Counted from the stretch's first letter, positions 34,050-43,573 are shown. The stretch: 64,000 bases of DNA from AP-15 sp963700195 (GCA_963700195.1 CAVOWQ010000008.1:62001-126000), one strand, 5' to 3'. Notes: generated from the sequence alone by a model not told the origin. Program-made: numbers and translations.

Positions 34050-34528
34050 CTAGCGGAAATGTGGCTTGAGCTCGTGCTCGTAAACGGCCCGGAGAGGATC
34101 CCAGCGAGCAGCCCGGACGGCACGATGATATTGCTATAGGCATAAACCGCTGCAAGCGTGATAGTTTGGGGGTTGGCTCCAGCAGGAGCAGTGGCGTAAA
34201 CGCACATACTACCGGCAGGTGGTGCAGTAAGGTTTGGAGGAGTACCCTGGCAAATCCCGCTATTCGCCGAGGTCACGAGGCCACCATATGAGGATAGAGT
34301 GTTCTTCATCTGGGTTTCGGCGCAGCTTGCAGTGGTGCAAGAGGTATTGTTGACCATGACATAGCGGCCCGCCTCCTCAACGGCGAGCGCCATCGTGTTC
34401 GACTGCCAAAAGGCCATCCCAAACTCGAGGATGCCAAAGACCAGTGCCAACGAGAGGGAAATTGTGATCGCTGTTTCGACCGCGGTCGCCCCCTCGTCCC
34501 ACCTGCGCCTTGAGCTTCTCCCGGGCAT
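34050..34528 (-). CDS. TadE-like pseudopilin, second copy
   Basis: About 160 residues. MPGRSSRRRWDEGATAVETA is a TadE N-terminus: basic leader, then the hydrophobic ITISLSLALVFGILEFGMAF helix with Glu near its start. A Cys-containing domain follows (NNTSCTTASCAETQMKN) and the protein ends near SGPFTSTSSSHISAR. Minor pseudopilin of the tad Flp system, likely processed by the CpaA/TadV-type peptidase. As sequenced, there is no stop before the ICMT-like gene. A TAG at 34050-34052 lies one base out of frame and probably marks the true end. Confidence 0.78.
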
Positions 34529-34541
34529 TCTGAATTCCGTT

Positions 34542-35069
34542 TCACTGAGTCCGTATGGTCGTGTTCACGTTCAGCGAAGTTGCAGATGTGAAGGTCCCAT
34601 ATGAAACGATCGGGTTGACCGTTTGTGCCGCTGTGACACTGACGTAATTGAGAACGCGGCTATCGGGCAGACTGGTGTACGGGTTCGTTACCGGGTTGCT
34701 CTTGTTGGCAGTCGCGCATGCGTTTAGGGGCGCTGTCACGGTAGGACAGGCGACTGCTGTGTTGTCGACGCAGCTGCAAACGGACGTGACGGTGGGCGTT
34801 ATGCCGGATGGAAAAAGGTTCAGAGAACCGATTAGGGCGGTGAGTTGGGCGCCCGTGACGCTCGGATTTGCTTTGCCAACCTCTGCCCCGGCTCGTGTAG
34901 CGCCTTCGAGGGCGGCCGAATCCGCCATCAGCAACCCGTAATCGGCGATACCCAGCACCAACACAACCAGGATAGGCGCCGTAATCGCGAACTCGACAGC
35001 CGCAGCTCCATCGGCAGCCGGGAAACCTCGACCACGCGGCCTCAGTATCGCCAGATGTTTCCGCTTCAC
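34542..35069 (-). CDS. tadE: TadE-family pseudopilin
   Basis: 175 residues from GTG 35069. A basic leader (MKRKHLAILRPRGRGF) and ADGAAAVEFAITAPILVVLV then LGIADYGLLM match the TadE motif, with Glu five residues after the expected cleavage site. The exported part carries CSCVDNTAVACP and NACATANKS cysteines. It begins 7 bases after the corrected tadG stop and is followed 13 bases later by the second TadE-like gene. Required for Flp pilus biogenesis in characterised tad systems. Confidence 0.85.
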   Translation of the reverse strand: MKRKHLAILRPRGRGFPAADGAAAVEFAITAPILVVLVLGIADYGLLMADSAALEGATRAGAEVGKANPSVTGAQLTALIGSLNLFPSGITPTVTSVCSCVDNTAVACPTVTAPLNACATANKSNPVTNPYTSLPDSRVLNYVSVTAAQTVNPIVSYGTFTSATSLNVNTTIRTQ

Positions 35070-35076
35070 GGCGACC

Positions 35077-36497
35077 TCACTCGGTTAGAGCGACGGTTTT
35101 AGGCGTCGGCAGATTGGTTAGTCCGGCATTGGTGCACCCCGAAGTCATTCAACTCGGGGTTCCCCTGGAGGGTCAGAGTATTAACGACCACCACCAGGCA
35201 GGCAGCACTCCCCGCAGCGGGCGTTCCTTGGAACGTCATTGCGGTATTCGGGAAATAGACGAGGCCGTTAAGGGACTCGGTGGCGTTCGCCTGCGCGTTG
35301 CTCGTGGTTGAGGTATAGGTCGTACCCGGCGGCAAGCCGTTCAAGTCCTGAATGAGGACAAGTCCGGCGAAGGTCCCCGAGCCTGGCGCGCTCAAATTTA
35401 GCACTCCGTTGGCGCCCAAGGTCAGAGTGCCAACCTGGCCCCCGCTCGGCTTGGCCGTCGTCAAAATGATGGTGACGCCTGCGCCTCCAGGGACGCAGGT
35501 CGTACACTTCGAGCGTGCTGTTCTTAATATCTAAATCGCCATCGGTGATCCAATAGGTGCCCGGCAACAGGTTTAGGGTCCCGGTGACCTTCAAGCCGCC
35601 GCAGATCTGCGAATTTGCCGGGTAGGGCGGTCCGCTAGCACAGGTTGTCGGCATCCCTGTGGTAAGAAAGGTGTGCGTCAGCGTGCTCGCATAAGGGTCG
35701 GCAACAGGCGGCGCGCCGATGAGTGGACCCGAATTAAGGGTAAGAGTGTGCCCGTTCCCTGTGAATCCGACTCCGCCAGGGGTGACGAGGTTATCCGCGG
35801 CTACACAGGCGGCGCCTTGCAGGTGAATCGCGCTCGGATCTGTAGAATCCGCGGTCATCGAGCACGTGGGTGTGCCGCAGCTGCCACAGCTGTTGCCCGG
35901 ACCAAGACAAACGCCTGCGGAGCCGACGATATTGATGTCTGTACCGGTAGAGTTCAAGGCAAGGATGCAGGATGTGTCCAGGTTCTTGATAGCCGCCACA
36001 GCCCGGGTTTCTATCGTGACCTTGGGCAGGAAGAGGTTGGCGAGAAGCGCGTTGTGTTGCTGCGACAGAATGACTTCGACAGCATTGTTGTTGCCAGCAG
36101 AGATACCGAGCACCGGCGGATTGTTAGCGCACATTTGGCCCGTAGAAGGGCTCGTGCAGGCCGGCGTCGTCGTTGGGCAGGAGAAGGAAGTAAAGGTGAA
36201 GTTATTGCGCGCGGCATCCCGCTCCGCCAAGTTACAGATGTCTGGATAAACCGTGTTTTGGGAAAGCCCATTCGATTGCCCGGCGAGAAGCTCGAACGCG
36301 CCGGAGAGCGCAGCGACATCGGCCGCCGATTGGTTCTGCCGCTTCATCGCGTACCAAAGCCCGGTCTCGACCCCTAGCCCGGTAAACCCGATCAGCGCGG
36401 TGATCGAGGCCGCCACAAGGGCGAGGGTCGCGCCACGAGTATCGCTCGCCAGCCGACGCGGGAATGCCCAAACGACCGATTTAAATTTAGTCGTCAT
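35077..36497 (-). CDS. tadG: TadG-family pilus assembly protein, two one-base frameshifts
   Basis: About 472 residues from the ATG at 36497 (CGGAGGCCGGAA upstream). The N-terminus LASDTRGATLALVAASITAL then IGFTGLGVETGLWY is the TadG/DUF2134 helix, followed by MKRQNQSAADVAALSGAFEL. A long exported region is rich in Cys and Gly (CLGPGNSCGSCGTPTCSM). The frame shifts near 35,490, where CVPGGAGVTIILTTAKPSGG continues, and again near 35,145 in GGGG, after which CTNAGLTNLPTPKTVALTE ends at TGA 35077. Deleting one base at each site gives 473 whole codons and places the stop 7 bases before tadE, supporting the correction. Confidence 0.85.
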
Positions 36498-36753
36498 TTC
36501 CGGCCTCCGTGCAGGTAAGCTCGTCCTCGTCATTGGCTACGAAGACAACACCGATGGTGTTTTGGGGCATATTTCAGGCCAAATGAGCGGACAACGACTG
36601 GTTTTCTGGAGCCACCAGCATAGTAGCTAAAACGAGAAAAATTTTCAATAATTATTAGACGCGATTGGCGGATTTGGTGGTTAATTCATTAACGAAATGT
36701 TTGTCTCCAGCCGCATGCGCCCGGCTCCTTGGAGGTGGGCGAGCGCCGCGCCG

Positions 36754-37758
36754 TCAAAAGGCACCAAAGTTGTTCTTTAAAGTGTCCGAGAGGCGAAGCG
36801 CGACCGGCGTGCTGATCACCATCATCAGCGACGGTAGGATGAAGAGCGCCAAGGGGATGGCGAGCAGAACGGGAAGCCGCGCGGCGCGCTCTTCGATGCG
36901 CGCCAGGCGCGCGGTGCGCATTTCGGCGGCCAGGATCCGCATCAACTCGGCGAGCGGGGTGCCGAAGCGGATCGCCTGGTTGAGCGTCGCCGTGATCCCG
37001 CGCAGGGCCGCAACACCGGTCCGTTCGACGAGGTTTTCGAGCGCCTCGGCGCGGTTGGACAACACCCGCATTTCGGATGCGGTCGTGGCGAACTCGTCCG
37101 CGACCGCGGCGTTGGAGGCGCGCAGATCCTCGCTCACCTGCTCGATCGCCTGGTCGAGGCTGAGCCCCGCCTCGGCGCAGATGACGAGCAGATCGAGCGC
37201 ATCGGGCAGGCCCTGTTCGAGGCTGTGCCGTCGCCGCGCCGCCAAGCGCGAGAGGATAAAATCGGGGAGACGCCAGCCCAGCATCAGCGCGCCGAGCATC
37301 ACGGCAACGCGGATCGTCGTCGATCCGGCGAACCATCCGCGCCATTCGAGGAACAGCCACATCAGCCCAGCTGAGATGAAGGCGCTGCAGAGCTTGCTCG
37401 CGACAAAACCCGAAAGACTGCCGTGCCCTTTAATCCCGGCGGCCGCGAGAACACCGAGCAATCGCCGTTGCTCGGCAGTGCCGACCGCCGGGCTCGCTGC
37501 GACGATGCTGCCAAGCCGCTGGTACCAGCGCGGGCGCCGCTCGCGAACCGCCCGGTCGACCGGGGCGCCGCGCAGCGCCACGAGCCGGTCGAGGCGGTCC
37601 TCCTGCTTGCCGATCTTCCACAGATGCCGGGCCGACAAGAGCGCCGCGGCGAGGGTCAACACGAGGATCACGGTTCCCGCGGGGCCTAGGCTGGCCTGGC
37701 CGAGCCGGATCGTCAGGTACCCGGCGAGGGTGTCGTAAAAGGTGTCGGTTCCGGGCAT
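36754..37758 (-). CDS. tadC: TadC, inner-membrane platform protein (T2SS F family)
   Basis: 334 residues. A TM helix at about 24-43 (GPAGTVILVLTLAAALLSAR), two further around 120-160, and a C-terminal helix at about 298-320 (VLLAIPLALFILPSLMMVIS). The T2SSF cytoplasmic domain reads RRHSLEQGLPDALDLLVICA, EAGLSLDQAIEQVSEDLRAS and RTGVAALRGITATLNQAIRF then GTPLAELMRILAAEMR. Partner of TadB in the pilus base. It starts 3 bases after the tadB stop. A 256-base gap separates it from tadG downstream. Confidence 0.92.
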   Translation of the reverse strand: MPGTDTFYDTLAGYLTIRLGQASLGPAGTVILVLTLAAALLSARHLWKIGKQEDRLDRLVALRGAPVDRAVRERRPRWYQRLGSIVAASPAVGTAEQRRLLGVLAAAGIKGHGSLSGFVASKLCSAFISAGLMWLFLEWRGWFAGSTTIRVAVMLGALMLGWRLPDFILSRLAARRRHSLEQGLPDALDLLVICAEAGLSLDQAIEQVSEDLRASNAAVADEFATTASEMRVLSNRAEALENLVERTGVAALRGITATLNQAIRFGTPLAELMRILAAEMRTARLARIEERAARLPVLLAIPLALFILPSLMMVISTPVALRLSDTLKNNFGAF

Positions 37759-37761
37759 GGT

Positions 37762-38723
37762 TTATCGCAGGCTCCGCCTGATGATGACGGCCATGACGGA
37801 TACTCCGATCGCGAGGCTCAGGAGGGCCATCCCCATCATAAATCGGCCGCGCGCGTCGTCCAAAAGAACCGACATCAGCGAAGGATTGAGGAAGAACAAT
37901 AGTCCGCCGACCGCGAACGGCAGCAGAGCGAGCACGGTTGCGGAGGCCTTGGATTCGGCGCTGAGCGCCCGGGCTTTCAGGCGGATTTCCTTGCGCCGGC
38001 GGATGATGTTGCTCAGATTGGCGAGGGTCTCGGCGAGACCGCCGCCCGTGCGCCGCTGCAATTTGAGGGCGACGACGAAAAGCGGAAATCCGGCACCCGA
38101 ATGCGATCGGCTGTGTGTTGCAGTGCCTCGTCGATGTCGACGCCGATGCGCATCTCCTCGAGGGTCCGCGCCAATTCGGTGCCCACCGGGGCGATCACTT
38201 CGCGCGCCGCCACCTCCATCGCGTCGAACACCGGAAGACCGGCCCTGACCGCCCGGCACATCAGGTCGAGCGCATCGGGGAACGGATCGAGAAATTTGTT
38301 CTGGTACCGGCTCTGGAGGAGGCGCAGCAGCACCAGGGGTGCGGCCACCGCCGCAGCGATGCCGAGCAGCACGACGAGAGCAGGGTTGAAACCCATTATT
38401 TTTTCGGCGAACAACACCGTCATGCCCGCTGCTGCGACCCCGGTCACGGCGAGGTGCGGGAGTCCGATCCGGTTGCCGGCTGCCGCGAACGCGGCTTCGA
38501 GGCGCACCCATAGTTTGGCAAGTAAAAAGAAGTCGCGGATGCCGGCTCGCGACAACGGTCGCCGCAACGAAAGGGTGGGCGCGTCTTCGATCGGCCCCGT
38601 CGCAACGACCGCGCGCAGGCGCTCTTGTCAACTCGCCCTACGGCGATCGGTGCGCATAGATGCGAAGAGTGCGGCACCGATCAGGACGACGGCGGCGAGG
38701 ACGGAAAGAACGACCTGGCTCAC
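37762..38723 (-). CDS. tadB: TadB, inner-membrane platform protein, with an in-frame TGA and one frameshift
   Basis: About 320 residues from GTG 38723: SQVVLSVLAAVVLIGAALFA (TM1) then RTDRRRAS, then an in-frame TGA at 38628-38630, after which the same frame goes on QERLRAVVATGPIEDAPTLS, FLLAKLWVRLEAAFAAAGNR and NKFLDPFPDALDLMCRAVRA then GLPVFDAMEVAAREV. Near 38,085 one C is missing from TTCCG; the next frame reads PLFVVALKLQRRTGGGLAET, LANLSNIIRRRKEIRLKARA, then the C-terminal helices to FMMGMALLSLAIGVSVMAVI. Both T2SSF halves are conserved, so the gene was probably intact. The TGA is a substitution rather than an indel. Confidence 0.85.
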
Positions 38724-38742
38724 GACAGGGGCATCCCCCGCA

Positions 38743-40118
38743 TCAAGCGCGCATCGCCGCGACGATGCCGAGCACGTCGAGTAACTCCCGGTCGAGGCCG
38801 TAGCGCGCGGCGCGGGAGACAAAATCGGGGCGCATGCGGGTCGATTCGAAGGTGCCGTCGATCGTGCCGTCGCGATTTTCGCCATGGTAGCGGAAGGTAA
38901 AGAGGTCGCGGGCGGTGATGACCTCGCCTTCCATGCCGGCGATCTCGGCGACGTTCTGCACGCGGCGGACACCGTCGCGCATGCGCTCGATATGCACGAT
39001 GAGGTTGAGCGCGCTCGCGACCTGCATGCGGATCGCCTTCAACGGCAGGCTCAAATTCGCCATCATCACCATGTTTTCGACGCGGTAGAGGGCATCGCGC
39101 GGCGAATTGGCGTGCACCGTCGTCATCGAGCCGTCGTGGCCAGTATTCATCGCCTGCAGCATGTCGAAGGCCTCGGGGCCGCGCACCTCGCCGACGATGA
39201 TGCGGTCGGGGCGCATGCGCAACGCGTTTCGAACGAGCTCGCGCTGCGGGATATGGCCGGCCCCTTCGATATTGGGCGGGCGCGTCTCCATCTGCACTAC
39301 GTGGGGTTGCTGGAGGCGTAGCTCGACCGCGTCTTCGATCGTGATGATGCGCTCGGTGGTTTCGATGTGTTGCGACACCGCGTTCAGCAACGTCGTCTTG
39401 CCGGAGCCGGTGCCGCCGGAGATCAGGATATTCAGCCGCGAGTGGGCCGCGATCTGCAGGAGATGGGCGAGCTCGGCGACAAATTCTGCTGCCGCACCAT
39501 CGCATCGAGGGTCAATGCATGCTTGGGAAATTTGCGGATCGAGATCGTCCCGCCGTTGAGCACCAGCGGCGGCAAGACGATATTGACGCGGCTGCCGTCG
39601 GCGAGCCGCGCATCGACCATCGGGCTCGCCTCGTCGATGCGCCGCCCGATAGCGGCGGCAATTCGCTGCGCGACACCGACGAGATGCTGGGCGTCGCGAA
39701 ACCGGGCGTTGGTCTTTTCGAGCTTGCCGCGGCGCTCGACAAAAACATCGAACGGCCCGTTGACCAGCACGTCGGTGACTTCGTCGTCTTCGAGAAAGGG
39801 TTCGAGCGGACCCAGCCCGACCATATCGTCGGTCAGCTCGACGGCGAGCGCGGCCTCCTCCAGCTCGTTGAGCTGGATGCGCTGCTCGGTCGCAATCTCG
39901 CTGACCAGCTTGCCGACTTCGGCCCGCAGGGTCGGCCGCGGAATGCGGCCCGCCACCGAGGGATCGATGCGCGACATCAGCGCGGCGCGGATCTGCTCCT
40001 TCAGCTCGTCGCGATTGGCGAGCTCGGGCGCCGGGGCCGCCGCTTCCTGGCCGGGGATCAGAACGAGCTCATGACCGCCCGGCTCGATGATGCGGCGGCC
40101 GAAGCTGGCCGACCTCAT
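38743..40118 (-). CDS. tadA: TadA/CpaF secretion ATPase, one frameshift
   Basis: About 458 residues. MRSASFGRRIIEPGGHELVL leads to the N-terminal domain (GLGPLEPFLEDDEVTDVLVN, SPMVDARLADGSRVNIVLPP). One base is out of register near 39,490, after LDAMVRQ. The second frame has Walker A LNILISGGTGSGKTTLLNAV, the Asp box IITIEDAVELRLQQPHVVQM, Walker B RPDRIIVGEVRGPEAFDMLQ and the His box GHDGSMTTVHANSPRDALYR. Hexameric ATPase that powers Flp pilus assembly. ATG 40118 overlaps the cpaE stop as ATGA, so translation is coupled. Confidence 0.92.
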
Positions 40119-41338
40119 CTGTCGGCCCTCCACCAGCGGCGCCGCTCGCGCGGCCGCCCCGACAATTCGAGCGCGAGGGCGGCGATCGCATCGGTGAATT
40201 TGCCGCGCTGTGCAGTGGCGATCTTGGCCCCGCCCGATATCGTGGTGAACAAGGTCGGCTGGAATGGGATCACAGTCTTGGGTTTGACTTCGACGACATG
40301 CTGCAACTCGCCCAGGGTCACGGCATGCCGGCCGCCCTCGCCGTGGCGATTGACTACGAGGATATTGGGCCGCTTGCCGTCGCCCTCGCCGATCGCCTTG
40401 CGCAATCGCACGGTGTCGCGCACCGAGCGCAACGTCTGGTCGGCGACGGTGACGCGGAAGTCAGCCATCTCGAGCGCCCGCCGATACGGCGCCGCCGGGA
40501 TCCGCGGAACATCGACGATGACATAATGGAACTGCTCGCGCAGCGCCGAGACGAGGGTCTCTACGGCAACGGCGGTGAAATGCAGATCCTCGCTCAGCGG
40601 CTCTTCCGAGCTCAGCGCGAACAGGCGCTCGCCGACCGGCGTCATCACGCGCTCGAGCAGCGTGTTGTCGATGCGCAGCGGATTGGCGAGCGCCTCGCGC
40701 AGCCCGGAAGTCGGCTTGATGTCGAGCGCCAATGCGCAATCGCCATTCTGCAGGTCGAGGTCGACGAGGGCGACCCGGCGGCTCTGCCGGTTGGCGAGAT
40801 ACCAGGCGGTGTTGACCGCCAGGGTCGTCGTGCCGACACCGCCGCGCGCCCCGACAAAGGCGACCATCGTTCCAAGCTTTTTGTGGATCGGGCTGGCTTC
40901 GCCGGTATGGGCCCGGCCGCTGGCCAGCGCTTTGGCCAACAGCTGCGTGTTGAGCGGCTTGACGACGTAGTCGGCGACCCCGGCCTGCAGCAGATCACGG
41001 TAGAGGCCGATTTCGTTGCGGTTGCCGATCGCGATCACCGCGACACCCGGTTCGCAGACCTCCGCCAGCTCATGGATCCTCGACACCGGCAAATCGATGC
41101 CGCTGACGTCGACGATCAGGATGTGGGGCGAGCGATGCTGGCCGAGATGCTCTATGGCTTTCCCAACGCCGCCGCGCATAATCGTGCCCTGACCCAGCGC
41201 CAGCTGCGTCACGCATTCGTGCAGGAGCTTGTCGGTCTCGGCGTCTGCGACGAACGCCAGAAACTGAGGCCGGCCAACTGGCAGCTTGCTGGGCGCCGTT
41301 CTCTCGATCGGCGCGGGAGCTTCGAGCACGCTCCTCAT
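40115..41338 (-). CDS. cpaE: CpaE/TadZ, MinD-like pilus localisation ATPase
   Basis: 407 residues. An N-terminal receiver-like domain (about 25-140: FLAFVADAETDKLLHECVTQ, PHILIVDVSGIDLPVSRIHE, LLQAGVADYVVKPLNTQLLA) is followed by a ParA/MinD ATPase with the deviant Walker A VAFVGARGGVGTTTLAVNTA and Walker B VALVDLDLQNGDCALALDI. In Caulobacter and Aggregatibacter, CpaE/TadZ places the pilus machine at a pole. It lies between cpaB and tadA, with 67 non-coding bases before cpaB's end. Confidence 0.92.
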   Translation of the reverse strand: MRSVLEAPAPIERTAPSKLPVGRPQFLAFVADAETDKLLHECVTQLALGQGTIMRGGVGKAIEHLGQHRSPHILIVDVSGIDLPVSRIHELAEVCEPGVAVIAIGNRNEIGLYRDLLQAGVADYVVKPLNTQLLAKALASGRAHTGEASPIHKKLGTMVAFVGARGGVGTTTLAVNTAWYLANRQSRRVALVDLDLQNGDCALALDIKPTSGLREALANPLRIDNTLLERVMTPVGERLFALSSEEPLSEDLHFTAVAVETLVSALREQFHYVIVDVPRIPAAPYRRALEMADFRVTVADQTLRSVRDTVRLRKAIGEGDGKRPNILVVNRHGEGGRHAVTLGELQHVVEVKPKTVIPFQPTLFTTISGGAKIATAQRGKFTDAIAALALELSGRPRERRRWWRADR

Positions 41339-41405
41339 GATTTGGGTCCTTCCGCGATCCGCCCGTGCCGAGTGGGGGGCCGAACTCGAATATTCTCCAC
41401 ACCAG

Positions 41406-42296
41406 TCATTCCGTCTTCACCGCTTCCCTCTTGGAGCCGCGAACCACCTCGACCGGCGGCTGCTGGACCGTGATCGCCTTCTCCGGCATCGCGCCGCCGA
41501 GCGCCGGCGAGACGTCGCCCGCCCAGGTCGGCTTGACACCGGTCGAGGGACCGGGGCCGGCCGTCGAGGTCGCGAGAACGCCGTCCGGGCCGCTGACGCT
41601 GCGCAAGGTCAAGGACAGTTTGCCGAGCTCGGTGGCGACGTTGATCTTCTCGGCCTGCGTTGGCGTCACCTCGAGGGTCACGGTCCGGCCGAAACTGCCC
41701 GACGGCGCCTTTGCGTCCAGCGCGTCGACCGCCAGCACGCGGAGGTTCTCGACGACCGTCTCGCTGACCGAGCGGCGGGTGATCGCCGCGCCCTCGCTTT
41801 TGAAGTTCTGCGTCAGGATCACGTCGACGCGATCGCCGGGGAACAACAGGCCGGTGCTCGCCCCGCTAGTGGCGACGGGGATCGCGATCGCCCGCGCGCC
41901 TGGGGTCAGCACGACCTGCAGAAAATCGCGGTCGCCCGGCCTGACGATGTTGCCGCGCCGGATCGGCTCGCCCGCCGCGGTGTCGCGCGCCGGGCGGACC
42001 GCGGCGCCATAGACCTCCGCCCGCGTCTCTTCATCGATCCCGGGTTTGGTCTGGCGGGCGGCCTCGGATGGGCGGACGATCTCCCCCGGCTCGACCGGCC
42101 GAGTGACCGGCTGCCACCGCACGTCCTGGGCGCGCAGTAATGTGCCGGCTGCCAATGGCACCGTGGCGACTAGAATTTCCTGCTTTGGCGCGTCGGCGTT
42201 GGCGTCGACCTGCCCCGGCATGGCGCGCAGGATCACGATGACGGCGACCGCGAGCGAGATCAGAAACAGCCCGGTCAGGATTGTCTTGGCACGCAT
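41406..42296 (-). CDS. cpaB: CpaB/RcpC, Flp pilus assembly protein with SAF domain
   Basis: 296 residues. N-terminal TM anchor TILTGLFLISLAVAVIVILR, then the SAF-type domain EILVATVPLAAGTLLRAQDV then RWQPVTRPV, GNIVRPGDRDFLQVVLTPGA and GLLFPGDRVDVILTQNF, as in CpaB. The C-terminal region ends EVVRGSKREAVKTE. A periplasmic component that works with the secretin in known systems, although no secretin gene follows here. The start at 42296 lies within the corrected 3' end of cpaA. Confidence 0.88.
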   Translation of the reverse strand: MRAKTILTGLFLISLAVAVIVILRAMPGQVDANADAPKQEILVATVPLAAGTLLRAQDVRWQPVTRPVEPGEIVRPSEAARQTKPGIDEETRAEVYGAAVRPARDTAAGEPIRRGNIVRPGDRDFLQVVLTPGARAIAIPVATSGASTGLLFPGDRVDVILTQNFKSEGAAITRRSVSETVVENLRVLAVDALDAKAPSGSFGRTVTLEVTPTQAEKINVATELGKLSLTLRSVSGPDGVLATSTAGPGPSTGVKPTWAGDVSPALGGAMPEKAITVQQPPVEVVRGSKREAVKTE

Positions 42297-42794
42297 CGCG
42301 GCTCACCTGGGGGAAAATATTGCACGAGGAGGACGACTATACCGGCCGCGGCGATCGCGACCCCATAGGGCACGGTAAGCCGCGCGTGGGCTTCCTGCTC
42401 TTCGAGCGGCGGGCGTCGTCACGCGGCGCGATCCGAGCCGGTCGCGCGCGAGCACGGCGACCGCGATCAGCGCGCCCGAGATGCTCATGACGAACAGAAA
42501 CTCGAAAAAACTGTGATAGCCGATCAGGAGCGCGGTCGCCCCGATCAGCTTGACATCGCCGCCGCCGAGCAGGCCGCGCCAGAACAGCAGAAACGTCGCG
42601 ACAAAGAGCGCGGCGGCGGCGGCAAGCGTGTAGAGGCCGGCGCGCGGGTCGCCCTCGATCGCGATGCGAAAGGCGGCGAGCGCGAGGATCGCGACGATCA
42701 TCTCGTTCGGAATGCGACGAGTTCGGATATCACCGTAAGCCACGACGGCAAAGATGCCGATCCCGAGAAAAAGAATAGTTAACTGCAATATCAT
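42275..42794 (-). CDS. cpaA: CpaA/TadV prepilin peptidase, frameshift near C-terminus
   Basis: About 172 residues. MILQLTILFLGIGIFAVVAY then GDIRTRRIPN holds the first catalytic Asp (DIRTRRIPN). FWRGLLGGGDVKLIGATALL holds the second in the G-G-G-D-x-K box. This is an A24A-type aspartic prepilin peptidase lacking the methyltransferase half, as usual for TadV. As sequenced the frame runs into a basic tail. One base near 42,405 restores EEQEAHARLTVPYGVAIAAA then GIVVLLVQYFP, a proper final TM helix, with a stop at 42275 overlapping cpaB by 22 bases. It would cleave the three Flp pilins and the TadE-type pseudopilins. Confidence 0.86.
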
Positions 42795-42828
42795 CTCCTC
42801 CGCCGGACCGGTGTCGATTGGTTAGGCA

Positions 42829-42999
42829 TCAGACCCCGGCTAGATGAGCTGCATAATAGCTGAAGGCGCTGCTGATTTCTGTACCGAGAGTTGTAACGGC
42901 CACCAGACAGACCACAGCGATCAAGCCGATCAGCATACCATATTCGACCAGGGCCGCGCCCTCCTCATCCCCGCGAACCCGGTGGATAAATTTGCGCAT
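42829..42999 (-). CDS. flp: Flp-family type IVb pilin, third copy
   Basis: 56 residues: MRKFIHRVRGDEEGAALVEY, GMLIGLIAVVCLVAVTTLGT, then EISSAFSYYAAHLAGV. The processing site is G14/A15, with Glu at +5 and Tyr at +6, as required in Flp pilins. Same length as the other two copies but the most diverged, especially at the C-terminus (SYYAAHLAGV). Lies directly upstream of cpaA. Confidence 0.9.
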   Translation of the reverse strand: MRKFIHRVRGDEEGAALVEYGMLIGLIAVVCLVAVTTLGTEISSAFSYYAAHLAGV

Positions 43000-43098
43000 C
43001 TAGCCTTTCCTTCTAAAGTTCTTTGCCGCGCCGCGAGGACGAGGAGTGCGCAGCCGGAGGCTGGGAGCTAGCTTCCGACCGCGCAACGGAACCGTTCG

Positions 43099-43269
43099 TT
43101 AGAAACCGGACAGGGCGCTCGCAATGTTACTGAACGCCGCGCTGACTTCCGTGCCGAGGGTAGTAACGGCGACGACGCAGATCACCGCGATCAGCCCGAC
43201 AAGCATCCCATATTCGACGAGAGCCGCGCCCTCTTCTTCTCGGCGGAAGCGATCGATAATCTTATGCAT
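43099..43269 (-). CDS. flp: Flp-family type IVb pilin, second copy
   Basis: 56 residues: MHKIIDRFRREEEGAALVEY, GMLVGLIAVICVVAVTTLGT, then EVSAAFSNIASALSGF. Identical to copy 1 through the whole hydrophobic segment (EGAALVEY to AAFS); differences lie only in the leader and the last ten residues. A recent duplication. Cleavage expected after Gly14. Confidence 0.92.
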   Translation of the reverse strand: MHKIIDRFRREEEGAALVEYGMLVGLIAVICVVAVTTLGTEVSAAFSNIASALSGF

Positions 43270-43402
43270 CAGATTTTGCCCTTCACAGTTCGCATCAACG
43301 ACAGCGCGCCCCGGACTTCTAGCTCCCTGACAGCCGCGCGGGCGAGAAGTGCGCGGTCAAATGCCGGTAACCTCGCATCCGACCGCACCGTGCACCACTT
43401 TA

Positions 43403-43573
43403 TTAGAGGCCTGATAGGGAGCTCGCAATCTTGCTGAATGCCGCGCTGACCTCGGTACCGAGGGTCGTCACAGCCACCACGCAGATCACGGCGATCAGGC
43501 CGACAAGCATACCATATTCGACCAGCGCCGCGCCCTCGTCGTCGCGGCGGAGGCGATTGATTAACTTACGCAT
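43403..43573 (-). CDS. flp: Flp-family type IVb pilin, first copy
   Basis: 56 residues from the ATG at 43573: MRKLINRLRRDDEGAALVEY, GMLVGLIAVICVVAVTTLGT, then EVSAAFSKIASSLSGL. First gene of the tad locus. An earlier in-frame start at 43600 would add a non-conserved nonapeptide, and the ATG at 43573 gives the same length as its two paralogues. Major pilin candidate. Confidence 0.93.
   Translation of the reverse strand: MRKLINRLRRDDEGAALVEYGMLVGLIAVICVVAVTTLGTEVSAAFSKIASSLSGL

Noticed and set aside
38628..38630. Selenocysteine reading of the in-frame TGA in tadB
   Set aside because: TadB is not a selenoprotein family, the site is in a variable linker, and no SECIS-like hairpin is evident just downstream.
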